NCBI GenBank assembly: GCA_940337035.1
Contig: OW679202.1
Span: 51,105,763 to 51,169,762 of the forward strand
Length of the DNA: 64,000 bases
Origin: Agriotes lineatus
Taxonomy: Eukaryota > Arthropoda > Insecta > Coleoptera > Elateridae
Direction of reading: 5' to 3'
Positions 1 through 11,807 of this stretch are shown one piece after another. The position numbers and the translations under genes are program-made. Positions within the stretch are counted from its first letter, which is position 1. Every line of letters begins with the position of its first letter. Under the pieces are notes generated by a model. It was not told the origin of the DNA, ran no database searches, and saw nothing but the letters and a program-made list of their open reading frames with translations.

Positions 1-400
1 GCGCTCACACGAAAATACTAAAATCGAGGTTATCAAAGGGAAAAACAAAAATATTAAAGCATATTCTATTCGTCTAAAGTACCAAATCTAGAGATGAGAA
101 GCAAAATAATCAAGTCAGGATTCGAAGAAATCCCTGAAATTACAACTCAAGAAATTAGAGAAGCCCTGAAGCAAATGAAAAGCGGCAAGTGTCCGAGGGG
201 GAGGGCGGAGATAGTATCAATACAGAAATGCTAAAATTGAGAGGATACAACCTTATAATCATCTCCAATAAATACTTACTAGAAAACTGTAGATCTATTA
301 GTTTATTATCCCATCTACAAAAGTTACTCACCAAAATAATGAGCGCAGAATTATACACCTTGATTATATGCGTATATTATACTGAAAAATCTTTAAAAAT
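1..400 (+). pseudogene. LINE reverse-transcriptase fragment, cut by window edge
   Basis: This is a degraded piece of a non-LTR retrotransposon polymerase. Around 1-60 the translation has the linker found just before the RT domain in many insect LINEs (NTKIEVIKGKNKNIKAYS). Positions 118-215 read EIPEITTQEIREALKQMKSG, the segment leading into the first RT motif (usually followed by GKAPGEDG). The frame then shifts near 200. Positions 235-355 read TEMLKLRGYN and SISLLSHLQKLLTKI, matching the YRPISLLSxLYKLxTKI block. Part of the thumb-proximal sequence between these blocks is missing. No target-site duplication can be seen because the left end lies outside the window. It is certainly non-functional; the clade is not assigned. 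Confidence 0.7.
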
Positions 401-3112
401 ATGCACTTAATATGTATTTAAAAATTATATATGCAGTGAACTTTCGTTTTATGCAGTTAAAAATTATACGTCAGTTATAATTTTTTTGAATAATTTTATT
501 AGCGTTTTACAGTCAGTTATAATTAAACTATTTATTATTATTATAATAATGTTAGTTGTTTAAGTAGCACAAGCTAAAATAATATGGAGTTCATTTTTAA
601 TAAATAATAATAACTATTATTGAATTAATCTTGCTCTTGGCTTCATTTTACATTCTATTGTTATAAGTTACAATGTTTTTTTTCAATATTGTCCATAGTA
701 AAGTTTTGGCGTCAGTCTGATGATATAAGTGTATAATCTGAAAACGATCTTTCAACATCAAGACGTAATTGGCACTTTTTTCAATTTTGAAATTACATGT
801 GAACTTAGATCTAAATTAAAATCTTCAACTATTTCCCTACAAAGAACACAGTTGATGGTTTTTAATACTTTGTGCCCTTTGTTTTTATCTATATTTATTA
901 ATATTGTTATAAAAAAATCTACCTTTTTTAACCCTCTTTTTGAAGATTATTCGTTAGTTAAAATAAAAAATTAAATACATGCACCAACAACAGTACATTA
1001 TGCCATAAAATATGTTCTAAACCTGTCAGATATACTTATACACGCAAATATGCCCTAAAACGGAAAAATATGCGAAACATGCACTATAAAAATGGTGTCA
1101 ATTGACTGCATTTTTAATAATTCGTGGACATTTTCAACAGCCGCTAGTCTGCATATCCTGTGTTCAAACATGCGGCATATATTTGTGCACTCTAACCATG
1201 ACCAACCGCCGTCCAATACCCGAATTCGACTTCTATATCAACCCGTAGGACAGACTTGTTTTCGACAATTTTAGCTCATCTACTTGGTGTGGTTCGGCGG
1301 AGCGTATTACAGTAAGTTGTATGTGAATATCTCCGGCATCCCACGTGAGCTAGTTACGACGTCAATGTCGGGAATTTAAGTTAATGCTGCATTTCTACCC
1401 AAAAGATCTATAGAAAAATTGGCACCCAACGGGTTAGGCATGTAACAATGTATGTTAGGATAATTTGACAATTGGAACTGTTTCATGAAATCTCAAATTA
1501 TGACTGCAAATATTATATAGATTAATCTAAGTAGGTGCATGGCAGCATTTAAGTATTAAAATGATAAAGTGGATTTTTTATTTAGAGAATATACTACTCT
1601 GATTGATTAAATATTAGACGGTGGTCTATTATGAGTTGTTTTAGCAGATATTTCCTACTGTATTTTCTTCAAACAGCCCACAAGCACGTTGTCCGATATA
1701 TCCAACAACATTATCTTTGTATATTGGACTACTAATTTTAACCACTCTTTCGGAATTTCTTCATTAGTCCATATATTTTTTATTAAGTTACGCAACCTAC
1801 TCCCCAAGTATTTTTTTTTCAAACTTTAACAGTTGTGCGACAATATAGTTTTCGCTTGGATTTTTATTGTCCTTCAATTAATATATCACTCCCACGACTT
1901 CTGCCGGTGGTTTTTCCACCTATATTATGATCTTCGTCCCTTTTCTGGTGTTGCTGATCTCTATCCATTTCATTTTCCCCTGTTTCATTCCCATTTCAAA
2001 TTTCCCTGAAATGTCCATCTATTCAAACTTTCTTCCACACCACCCACTTGCCCTCTTCATCCTTGCAGATTAAGAGTTTTTTTAAATCTCTTTTTAAATG
2101 GTTCTTCCATTTCTGAAATTCATCGTTTGTGTACTTCTTCTTTTTGTTTCTACATATACGCTTTACCTCCAGCTTGTTTTAAATTCCGTTCGCCAAAGAA
2201 GTTATCGAACAACAGGTAACTAAACGTGGGGTTAAAAGGTACAGTTAAATGAAATTGTGCAACCCTTACTAGAAGTTAGCTATCCTAGAACATTCAAGGG
2301 GAAGTAGTAAGTGATACGAGAACTTGAATTGTTTGTTTGGTACCAAATGTTATATTGACATGAGGGGCGGCACACTGCTGGGTGTTATCCCCTGCATGTC
2401 AATAACAGTCATAGTATAATTAGCTCATGAATCAAAATGTAGTTTTAATAAGCTGTTCTAATTGCCAATTAGCATCAATATAAATATATCATTCTGATTC
2501 AGAGAACACCTAGATAATCGGCACGAAGACTGGAATATCTTAAAAACTATCTATTTTAAAATTAAATAAGATGTTATATGAAGGCACCCCCGGGAGACAC
2601 TCTTGAATGTGCCATGGAAAGCAGTAAATCATAGAAATTTGAAACAAACATTCTGGATATTAACTGAATCCCGCAGAATTTAATGTAAGTATTTTCAATA
2701 ACTTTAAATTCCTTTTTATATGATCTAAGTCGGTATCTCAAAAATAACAAAGCATACGGCTTATAACAGAATCTTAACATTTATTGTGTTTCTCAGTTGT
2801 GTCTTATCTACAGAGCTGCTAGAGATGCAAGACTATTTCTTATGTTAACTGATGAAACTAAATGGAACGTAATTTTCCACTTAGGTGTTATATGATGACC
2901 TGATGCGATTCCTTGGATGTTGCGGTTGCTGCATTTGCGGTCAAAAAGAAGATATTGGGGTTTGTGGCCATACACATATCGTTTCCATCACACAGGCATT
3001 TTGTGCCAAGTACAAACTAGTCTTAAGCTACAGCTAACCGAAACTGTCTCTATTTTCTGCCCACAAGTTTCACTCAACACAAGTGCCATGACCGCAAGTT
3101 CCACGACACGCC
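401..3112. other. No supported gene
   Basis: This is AT-rich sequence with only short open frames and no recognisable protein. The stretch at about 1990-2175, read on the minus strand, is vaguely like a LINE linker region (Lys/Arg-rich, then CKDEEGKW), but too weakly to call. Nothing else is recognised. Confidence 0.5.
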
Positions 3113-3125
3113 TAGTGCAGCAAAT

Positions 3126-4866
3126 TCTTCTTCTTCTTCTTCTTTCATGGCGTTACAGTCCTAGTTGGGCTTGAGTTTCCTCTATTCTCCTCTTCCAGTC
3201 CTCTCTTTCTCTTGCTGCTACTTGGCAGTTTCTCACTCTTAGTATTTCAGAAGCATCCTTTTTTATATTGTCTTGCCACCTTTGTCGTGGTCTTCCTTTT
3301 GTTCTTGCGGTGTCGAACTATGCTCCGAACACTTTCTTCGGTATTCGCCACTCCTCCATTCTTTCTACGTGTCCTGCCCATTTTAGCCTTAGTAATTTAG
3401 CGTAGACTATAGTCGGAGATTGGTATAATTCTGCTAACTCATGATTGTATTGAATCCTCCAGTATTCGTTTTCCTGTACTGGCCCATATATTCTTCTCAG
3501 AATCTTGCGTTCAAACCTCAGCAGATTTTCTTCAGTTTGTTTTGTCATCACCCATGTTTGGCTGCGATAGGTGGTCACCGGCTTTACTATTGCTTTATAT
3601 AGTCTCACTTTGGCCCCTCTACCTATTATCTTGGATTTAAATATTCTTTATAAGGCATAGTAGGCTCGGTTTCCTGCGATAATTCTTTGTTGTATTACTT
3701 GCGTCATATCGTTGTTGTCGTTCATCTGAGCTTGTAGGTAATTAAATTCCCTTACCACTTTGATGTTATGGTCTTCTATGGTTAGGCTTTGTCCCAATCT
3801 CCTTACTGGTCTCGTTACTATACATTTGGTTTTGTTTTTGTTGATCTGAAGGCCTACTTTCTTAGCTTGCGTTTCTAAATTCGTAAATACTTCGTTTGTG
3901 CTTACCACGGTTCGTCCTATTATGTTCAGATCATCAGCATACCCCACTATTTGATAGGAATTATTCATGGTGTGTATGCTCATCTCACTAATGACCTTAA
4001 CCAATATTAGATTGAATACCACCGGCGCCAGTCCATCCCCTTGTCGCAATCCTTTGTCCGTGGTAAAACTATCTGACACCTTCTGTATCTTCACTCGGTT
4101 GGATGAGTTGTTTATAGTCATTTGTACCAGTCTGGTCAGTTTGGATGGTATGCATAGTTCCTCCATGGCATCGTACAAAGCTGTTCTGTCAATGCTGTCA
4201 TATACCTGTCGAAAATCTACACATACCTGGTATATTGGTGTATTAAATTCCCATCCCTTTTCCATAATTTTTCGGACTACAAATAGCTGATCGATTGTGG
4301 ATCTATTCTTTTTGAACCCTGCCTGGTAGTCACCTACGATTTCATTTGCATATGCTGTGATTTTATCTTTTAAGATGTTTGTGAAGATTTTGTATGCTAC
4401 ACATAGCAGTGATATGCCTCTGTAATTCTGGCAATCTAACCGATCGCCCTTTTTATATATTGGACAAATTCTGGCATTACTCCACTCTTCTGGCAGAACA
4501 TCTGTCTTCCATATATCTTTTATTAGTATACTATGCATCTGCCTTGCGAGTTGGTCTCCTCCATGCTTGATAAGTTCAGCTGGGATGTTATCCAGGCCTG
4601 GGGCTTTATCATTATTCTTCTGCATATTATGCTATTGCGTACCTCTAGCATCGTTGGCTCCTCCAACCGTTCTTCTACTGTGTGGTGCTCCCTTTCAGCA
4701 TAGCATTCGTTCCTGTCTTTCTTGATTAGCATCTCTGAGGAGTGTTCTGGCCATCTCACTATTACTTTTCCTTCTTCCGTTAGCATTTCTCAGCTCTTAT
4801 CCTTACGCCTCGCCGTTCTGGGCTGATATTCACTTCCCGTCTCTCTTACTATCTTGAACATTTTCT
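3126..4866 (-). mobile_element. 5'-truncated LINE (RTE-like) with target-site duplication
   Basis: This is a clear non-LTR retrotransposon insertion on the minus strand. The 13-bp sequence TAGTGCAGCAAAT occurs at 3113-3125 and again at 4867-4879, exactly flanking the element, so both boundaries are defined. The 3' end carries a (GAA)n-type tail (plus-strand TTC repeats, 3126-3145) just after the ORF stop. Short microsatellite tails of this kind, rather than poly(A), are typical of RTE-like LINEs. The 5' end is truncated: only the RT and C-terminal part of the polymerase remains, with no endonuclease. Two in-frame stops and one frameshift show it is dead, but the perfect TSD and readable protein imply a moderately recent insertion. 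Confidence 0.88.
3153..4786 (-). pseudogene. RTE-like LINE polymerase (RT + C-terminal domain), broken
   Basis: The protein reads from the RT linker (KVIVRWPEHSSEML, 4760-4720) through the RT fingers (APGLDNIPAELIKHGG; NYRGISLLCVAYKIF; DYQAGFKKNRSTIDQL), motif A (CVDFRQVYDSID), motif B (GLRQGDGLAP) and the catalytic YADD at 3930-3941. It continues into the C-terminal block (TWVMTKQTEENLLRFERKIL; LRLKWAGHVERME; KGRPRQRWQDNI) and ends AQLGL-stop at 3153. The catalytic Asp residues of motif A and YADD are kept. Lesions: a 1-nt-type frameshift near 4610-4630, an in-frame TAA at 3648-3650 and an in-frame TAG at 3318-3320. The frame is otherwise the same across both stops. The endonuclease domain is absent because of 5' truncation. 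Confidence 0.88.
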
Positions 4867-4879
4867 TAGTGCAGCAAAT

Positions 4880-5978
4880 GGAATTACAAATTACTCCTAG
4901 AATAAAGGGTTCAGTGTAATTGCAAATTTCAAATAACAATAGGGTTTTACAACACTATTATTTGTATTATTTTTTGTGCAACCATAATTGTTCTAAATAT
5001 GAAGGTGGGGTAGAATGTTTATTTATAATCCCCAAAAAAGTTATGTTCAATCGCATTAAAACTTTAAATCATTTGAAAGAATTAAAAACTGCATCTCTAG
5101 GTAGTTTAAATCCGCAATAAAATAAAAAATATTCATAAGCACATTATTATTTCCACAAATAACATTTACAATACGATATAGTTACCGTTAACAAGCAAAT
5201 ATAGTTAAAGTCGGCAAAATAATAAATGAGCAGCTGGTTCCCATTGCAAAAGGGGCGACGCAAGTGTCAGATGTCGCCAGAACATGTTATTCCTTACATC
5301 AGAGAGGCAAAAACGAAGTGGCGCGAGTTTTACCCAAAAAACCTATTGCTTTTTTAAAATAAACGCTCCACAGAAGCTGCACGCTATAAAAGCTTTATTG
5401 TAGGATGTAAACGTCCGATTGTAAACTGATGCATTGAGATCTGACACTCTCGTATCATATGTACACACTTGAATGAGAGCTTTCATGTCGAATCTTCCAG
5501 ACTTGCAGTTCTACGCCCTTTGTAAAACGCGTCAGTATCATTAATACAGAGCCTTTTGAATTCGTCCGCGATTATTATCAATATCACAATCTGCAGAGCC
5601 GAAATAATTATATGCTGTGAAGATGATATCGAGTGAAAGTTTGGGGAAAATCCTATTTATGTAAATAGGGGAAGTAGCAGTACGAGATAACATCCCACTC
5701 AAAGCGCTGATTTCGATTTAAGAATAGCACCTGGCCTACATGTAACTGCATTTCTAGGTATGGATGAGCTTCAATTTCACAATTACTTCAAAATTGCGTA
5801 CGAAGTGTCGTTCCAAACGCCGTAAACGAAGTAATATTTACCAAATGACTGTGGATGACTGCCTTTATATTTTGACAGTATTTTTACATCTAGTAAATGT
5901 TTCGCTAAACAGTTGAGTTAACGTAGCGCCCTCTAGCACTACCCTGTCGAAACTACTGTGCACATAAAAACATAATTC
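4880..5978. other. No supported gene
   Basis: AT-rich sequence. No open frame resembles a known protein and I see no repeat termini. Confidence 0.5.
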
Positions 5979-6270
5979 GGGCGTGGTTAGCACGTCTACT
6001 TAGCGTTTGGGAGGTCATGGGTTCGATTCCCGCGGCCGCCTGCTCTGATTCAGGTTTTTAGGTGGTTTTCCTGAGTCGACAGAGTACTTTCTCTGAGGCA
6101 AATGCTGGTTCAGTGTTTCTCCATCTTTCCTGGCCTCTTCCATTCCCCACCTCTCCTTTCTCTCACCCATACTATAACTCCCGTTTTTGGCTGAAGAGGG
6201 AAGCACGGTCCCTATAGCAGCCCACCCCCAGCTGGAGGAATTGAAATTACTTTAAACCTTAACCTTTTTT
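5979..6270 (+). mobile_element. tRNA-derived SINE (family 1)
   Basis: A tRNA-like head carries RNA polymerase III promoter boxes: an A-box-like TGGTTAGCACGTCT starting near 5984 and a near-perfect B box GGGTTCGATTCCCG at 6019-6032. A tRNA-unrelated body follows (about 6050-6240, CT-rich in the middle), and the element ends in a pyrimidine-ended AACCTTAACC-T6 stretch, which could also serve as a Pol III stop. I could not find a convincing target-site duplication. An open frame on the minus strand here is a shadow. Confidence 0.7.
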
Positions 6271-6699
6271 ACTGTAAGAAGAATTTTTATTTCAGATTAT
6301 TGCAGACTATCACTGCATTTTTGTATATTTTGAGAGTAAGTATAGCGTCTGCTTTGATCTGCATAGGTTGGATTATGATGCTCAATGTAAGTACCGTAAA
6401 TAATATAAATCTGATGTGCATCAAATCGATCTAAACGTAGAGTAAAATACTATCGGTTCACTAGCGTTCCAAATTCCGCCAAACAGTACTGCAAAATTGT
6501 CGGTACCACGATTCTGTACTGTAAGAGCACAGAGGTGGTTCATTTGTACGCGTGAGCTCTCTGTTTATTCCTCTATGGACGCCACAAATTCGAGTAGTAC
6601 CATTTTTTAAAGTTCTTCTTACTAGCAGGAGTGCGTTCTCCTTGAATTTAGTCACTTCATCAATAGAAACCGGCGCCCATGGAGTGTTATATCGTGCTA
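6271..6699. other. Spacer between two SINEs
   Basis: Two overlapping open frames of about 90-110 codons on opposite strands cross this region into the next SINE. Neither resembles a known protein, and I regard both as chance. Confidence 0.45.
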
Positions 6700-6965
6700 C
6701 ACGAATGGGTGGTTCAGTGGTAAAAGCACTAAACGGCATTAACCGAACTCAGTTCGAATACATGCGCAGGCTGAATTTTTCCGCAGTCCCATGGATCGGT
6801 AACCCTTGGGATAAGTTAATGGCGCTTTCCTTAAAAGACTGCTCTAGTGGAAAAAGTAACCCGACCACACATAACATGCATTGATATGATAATCCCCAGT
6901 TATTATAAACTTCTAGGATCACAGACACTCGCCTCGTGGGCAAAAAATGCCAATAAATAAATAAA
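6700..6965 (+). mobile_element. tRNA-derived SINE (family 2)
   Basis: A tRNA-like head has an A-box-like TGGTTCAGTGGTAAAAGC at 6710 and a B-box-like AGTTCGAATAC at 6751. A body of about 170 bp follows, then a small hairpin (GGGCAAAAAATGCC) and an (AATA)n tail at 6952-6965. Head, body and short-repeat tail in this order are the standard SINE plan. The body is different from the SINE at 5979 and from the SINEs at 17982 and 38574, so this is a separate family. Confidence 0.62.
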
Positions 6966-8294
6966 CACCCTGATGGGTGGCCCGATGAAAAGCCTTTGTT
7001 TATTTGTTGTTTAGTGTAACTACTTCTGCAACAAATAAATCTTGTCACAGTTTACTAGCCTCTAAACAAAGAGCGATATTTAAATAATCCATATTATGCA
7101 AACTCAATAGCGTTGATGCATTTGTGCTCGTTTTTGTTATGTATACAACCCAAAATAGTGGCGTAACTATATTCAGCCAGATGTCCCTGCGCTGCACAGG
7201 CGGGGGGGGGGGGGGGGGGGGGGGGAGTGTGGCTCTAAACGGTCCAAAATTCTAAAAATCTATTTATCGAAGGCGAAGTTGCCCAAGTAATTGACAATGC
7301 GAATACATTTTAGTTTTTCATTTTAAAAAATAACAAATAGGGAATATTTTTCATATCTGGCTAGTTAAATAAAATGTTGTAGATTTGGTAGGTTATTTAG
7401 CGCTTGTGGTTTAATTTAAAAAAATATATGGTTCATACATTTGGTACAGCCTAGAGAATGTGGTTATATGTCACAAACAAAAAGACATCTATTTTTAATT
7501 TGCGGCTTGAATTCCTGTCACTTACACAAACCCTTCCATTTTGAATAACAAAATCATTCAGTACCTTTTACTTCCAAGCTACTTGGATTTCAAATCTATT
7601 CTATTGTTTTAACTCATAACAATCCTTTAAAGTGGTTCATACTGCACCTACACAACAAGAATTGGAATATAGTTTAGCTGTGGAATTACTTAAACAGCCT
7701 ACGCGTATTACAAAGACAATCCGTCATAACTTACAGTTATTACAAGGTGATGTAGCAAATTGATTGTAAACGAGCGATTAATAATATTGACAATCAGATC
7801 CATTTACGGCAATTTTTCATTAAAAAATAATTTATAGCGTAATCAGTTAAAACAATTAGTATAAATACTCAACCCACTGACAAATTAATTTTACATACAA
7901 ATTGCAACAACTTCGAATATTATTAATTTAGGAATCAATTGAATTATAATTGTCAAACCTAACTAGCTTTATATATAGATATATTTACAAACAGTTGAAG
8001 GTCAACCATAACATTTTATAGTAGAATAGCATGAGTTTTATAAATATGTCGTATATTATTACTATAACTGAAATTTAAGCTATAGGAGGTTGCGTAAATA
8101 TTTCTGATGTAGTGAAAGGAATTTAGACCCGGTGAACGCTGGGGCTACGCAGCGTGTAGTCCCTCGCCCTATCCGTTACGAACGTTTAATTTAGATTACT
8201 TTTACTTTTATTATTGTAAAGACATATTATGCATCACATAAACAAATTCTTTGTTAACATATGCTGGCTAAGAGAGGTTATATTGTTTTGACTA
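6966..8294. other. No supported gene; contains a 24-G homopolymer
   Basis: AT-rich sequence. A run of 24 G residues lies at 7202-7225. Upstream of it, ATAGTGGCGTAACTA (about 7155) resembles the end of a hAT-type element, but no partner end is visible. No coding sequence is recognised. Confidence 0.45.
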
Positions 8295-8634
8295 TACAGC
8301 GTATCCAAGATAAGCAGGGCCAGTATGGGGATCTCGGTAGTAGTAAGAGATACAAATTTGGTGAAATGGTAAAATAGTTGCATAATTAAAGGACTAACAA
8401 AAAGAGATTTAGAAAACCTTGATATGATTTTTCGGTTTTGAGTTATCTGGAAAAAGATAATTTTTGGATATTTAATTATATTTTCTCTAGCGTTAATATT
8501 AAAGTTAAAGCGAAACTGACAAAACTTCGCCATAGCAACTTTTAATTGACCTAAAGATTGCGTTATACATTTTTTAATTCGACGTTTCCTGTGTTTCCCC
8601 ATACAAGCCCTCCTTTTTTGGGCACACTCTATAT
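8295..8634. mobile_element. Tc1/mariner-type MITE (imperfect TIRs)
   Basis: Diverged terminal inverted repeats of about 40 bp lie at both ends: the left end includes CAGCGTATCCAAGATAAGC and GTATGGGGATC, and the reverse complement of the right end includes GAGTGTGCCC and GTATGGGGAAAC. TA dinucleotides flank both ends. No transposase is encoded; the 122-codon open frame inside is not recognisable. The match between arms is only about two thirds, so the exact ends are approximate. Confidence 0.5.
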
Positions 8635-8739
8635 ATTACTACCACCCTTTATAAGCACCTTATATGTTTGTAAACAGCATTTTGTTATTTTTTTATTAAA
8701 ATTTTCTATTGTATAATGTAATTCCATACAGATTCATTT

Positions 8740-9542
8740 GAGTAGCGGCTCGCTATAAGGAGCCAAGAAGTCATGGTTCTACCATAACAAACCAGTCATT
8801 TAAGAATGTTTACTCTGAAAGTAACAGTTTTTGTAATTATTACTTAATAAGCGCTGCTTGCTTTCACGGACGCATTGGTGCCAGATCGAAGCGGCTCCCA
8901 GGTTTTAGACAGTTTATAGACTGCAGCAGGGGTAGAGCGAAAAGAGGTAGATCCAAAAATAAGGATATTTAACATTCAACGGGAGCCATATTCGCGTAGG
9001 GTCAAACCTCAAGCAGGCTCAGTCTGACCTGACCTCTGCAATAGCACACGCGTGTCGAGTTTCGGATTACAATTTTCGCACGTTCGATTTGAAAAAAGGT
9101 CGCTTCCTTGGACGGCCTTGTGTACAACTATGACCGAAAAGACGTTGCACGTTGGGACTTTCGCAAAATAACTAGGATTACCATTTTATTATACTACTTA
9201 TAATTTATTGGTATTTACCAATAAATTATAAGTAGTATAATTTTATCGTACATCTTTAAATAATATTCATACGTTAATCACGCATGCATCTATATCGGAA
9301 ACAGAGGAGATGTATTATTTTGCCGAATTACACATTTAAACGAAAAATTAAAGAGAGATATTCGATTCAGTTCATCATATTTTATTAACCTGTCAAGTTT
9401 GGTAATTTTTTCACTATGCTAACTATTGTCAGCTTATATGCCCAATATTTAAATCGGTTTCTATCTTTGTTGTGAGGATGGAAAATTCATTTCACGTTAG
9501 GTGGTTGGCTCTACATTAAAAATTCTGCGCGAGCCGCCACTG
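8740..9542 (-). mobile_element. Non-autonomous hAT, copy 1 of a two-copy family
   Basis: The right end, read on the minus strand, begins CAGTGGCGGCTCG and continues into sequence that aligns with the left end of the hAT at 11446-13722 (TTAGCACCAGTG-like and GTTTAAATGT segments). The left end (AGTAGCGGCTCGCTATAAGG) aligns with the reverse complement of the right end of that element. The two are therefore the same family in opposite orientations. No 8-bp duplication is evident here, and no transposase is encoded. A perfect palindrome sits in the middle (separate entry). Confidence 0.62.
9188..9241. repeat. Perfect palindrome, 26-bp arms, 2-nt loop
   Basis: Arms at 9188-9213 and 9216-9241 are exact reverse complements separated by TT. 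The sequence is nearly all A/T. It lies inside the hAT copy and has no counterpart in the sister copy at 11446, so it arose or was inserted after the family spread. Confidence 0.9.
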
Positions 9543-11437
9543 TCCTTGATATTCTTTAATTTAGAAAGAGATGGAGGTTTTCAATGGTTAATTCTAAAAT
9601 GTGTATTTTGTAAGTACAAGCTATGTACCTACTATAAGAAATCAAATAATATACTAGTTTAAGAAAAATTTTTATGGACAAAAGTAATTTGCTATGAGTC
9701 CAGTCGCCTTCATTTTTGCACAAATTTTAAGGTCACTTGTCATTTAATCGACACATTTCAGTTACTTATAAATACTAAAATATTTCTCTCTCGAAGGATA
9801 AGTTTTGTCCAAAACCAACGAAATAGTATCTCGTCGTTTCTCAGCAAACATACCGAAATTTGGAGCAGTGGTGTCGATTCAGACTTCTATTCCCATATAT
9901 GCGTTTCCTCAATTGTTGGGTTTTGGATGACCACTTGGAAGGACGAGTACATTATTTATATAATAATAATATTTATTTTTACTCAAAAATTATACAAAAA
10001 TAAACTAAGTAAATTTACTACTTATCGTTATTAACGTATTTCACCCACTAAATGTGCACTCCTGGCTCCTGTGCGTGTCCATATTTCATGTATTTTGAAG
10101 GTTACCCACGTAACTATTATGGTTGCAAAAAACCAATACATATATCACTATGAACTATTAGTTCTATTTAAATTGCATTACGAAAGCGATACAACGTAAA
10201 ATCTGTATTGTCATGTCGTCTTCATATAATATTGAACTAAAAAATGTACAAAGTACTCGACAAAGTAAAGATTCGAATACGAAAGCGATTCGAAAAAACA
10301 GTAAATTTAATTTCCAGAATGTTGAACATTAAGTTACCGTAGTTTTAATTATCTTTTAGCCATACCTACAAAAACTAATTATGTTAGCACCGTTTTACTT
10401 CTTTCCTTAATGTTTTTAGACCAGAAGAAAGGGTGATGATTGTGTAAGTGATCTGCTTGCACCACCGTAGCGGTTTCTTTGCATTCTAGAATATTTGAAA
10501 ACAGGCTTGTATAATTTTAACTTAGAATACTGTCAACTGGACTTGATTCTGAGTATAAAACACCAAAACTCTAATAATTTCTAGGGTTTTCCTATTTTTA
10601 ACTTTAAAAATAATAAAACTTGAAACTGAGACTACGCTGGTTAATATCAACAGATTGCTCATTCAATTTGTGGTTGACACTTTGAGGTAGGGTATATATT
10701 TATTAGTAATACAACACATAGCTTTACAGAGTATTAAAAGAAGTGTCAATATTTTAATCCCCTTATAGGGTGTGAGTATTTTTCATTCATTTATAATGTT
10801 CGGCTTCTCTTTATCTTTTGATGTCGATGACCATTCATACAGCGCTGAAAGTGCAACAGAGGTAATGGGTCGCATGCAACTTACATTATCCTTATCAGCA
10901 TCCAAACTCATAATACATTCAACACACTTTAATCGAATTGAACACTAACTTAGCTCAATCGCCCAGGTGGTCTGTTTTTTCCATTCAATAATTTAAAAAA
11001 AACCGTTTATCAAGTCAAACGTACAAAAGGCGAAATTTAGTTAAACAACCCCTTTTGTTTGCGAAAGCTAAATGGCTTCGTTTAGCAACACTAGGCGTGT
11101 TTTCGAACTACAAGGATGTAGGTATAGAATAAATTTATGGTATCACTAGACCATGATTAGCACTAACATTTCTTTTTTAATAATACACGTCATGGCCATT
11201 TTCTTTCACTTCATCTCCCAATTTGTTATAGACGGAGTCTGTTTCATTAACGTCACTAGTTGGTTTCAAACTAATTTTAGCCTAAATTTGTAAAAATTGA
11301 TACAGCCCATGTTGCAAGAAATTTAAATGTGTCCTAGGAACTACTATATGGAACTAGATTAATTGTTTGAAACATGCTAGAGAATTGTTGTCGAATAGTA
11401 ATTAACAAGGTGCAGGATTAAGCGCTAGATGGAAATA
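9543..11437. other. No supported gene
   Basis: AT-rich sequence without recognisable coding or repeat structure. Confidence 0.5.
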
Positions 11438-11807
11438 CCCCGAACCAGTGGCGGCTCGTGGAGAATTTTAGTGGCAAGGCCAACCAACTGTAAAATATAT
11501 TTTCCACCCCCTCACAGACAAAGACAGTTTCCGACATCCCGAGATATAATATTTCGCATATGGACTGGCAAAAGTTAGCACCAGTGAAAAAATTACCCAA
11601 CAGGCTAATAAAAGATGATAAACTGAATAGAATAACTCGTTTTCGTTTTTCGTTTAAATGTATAATTGCGCAAAATATTAGATCTCCACTGTTTGAGAAT
11701 TAAGTTTATGTTCACATAAAATGAGTAACTAATATAATACGTATCATAAAATAATAGGAATTTATGGCTAGGTCTACTTAACTTCTGCATTTCAAGCTTT
11801 TCGTTGT

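Noticed and set aside
1990..2175. Minus-strand Lys-rich frame ending CKDEEGKW, similar to a LINE linker
   Set aside because: There is no adjacent RT or endonuclease motif, and the match is too short to separate from chance.
6461..7048. Overlapping frames of 92-110 codons across the second SINE
   Set aside because: They run through a tRNA-like promoter and SINE body and encode no known domain.
7150..7200. AGTGGCGTAACTA resembling a hAT terminus
   Set aside because: No inverted partner in the following kilobases.
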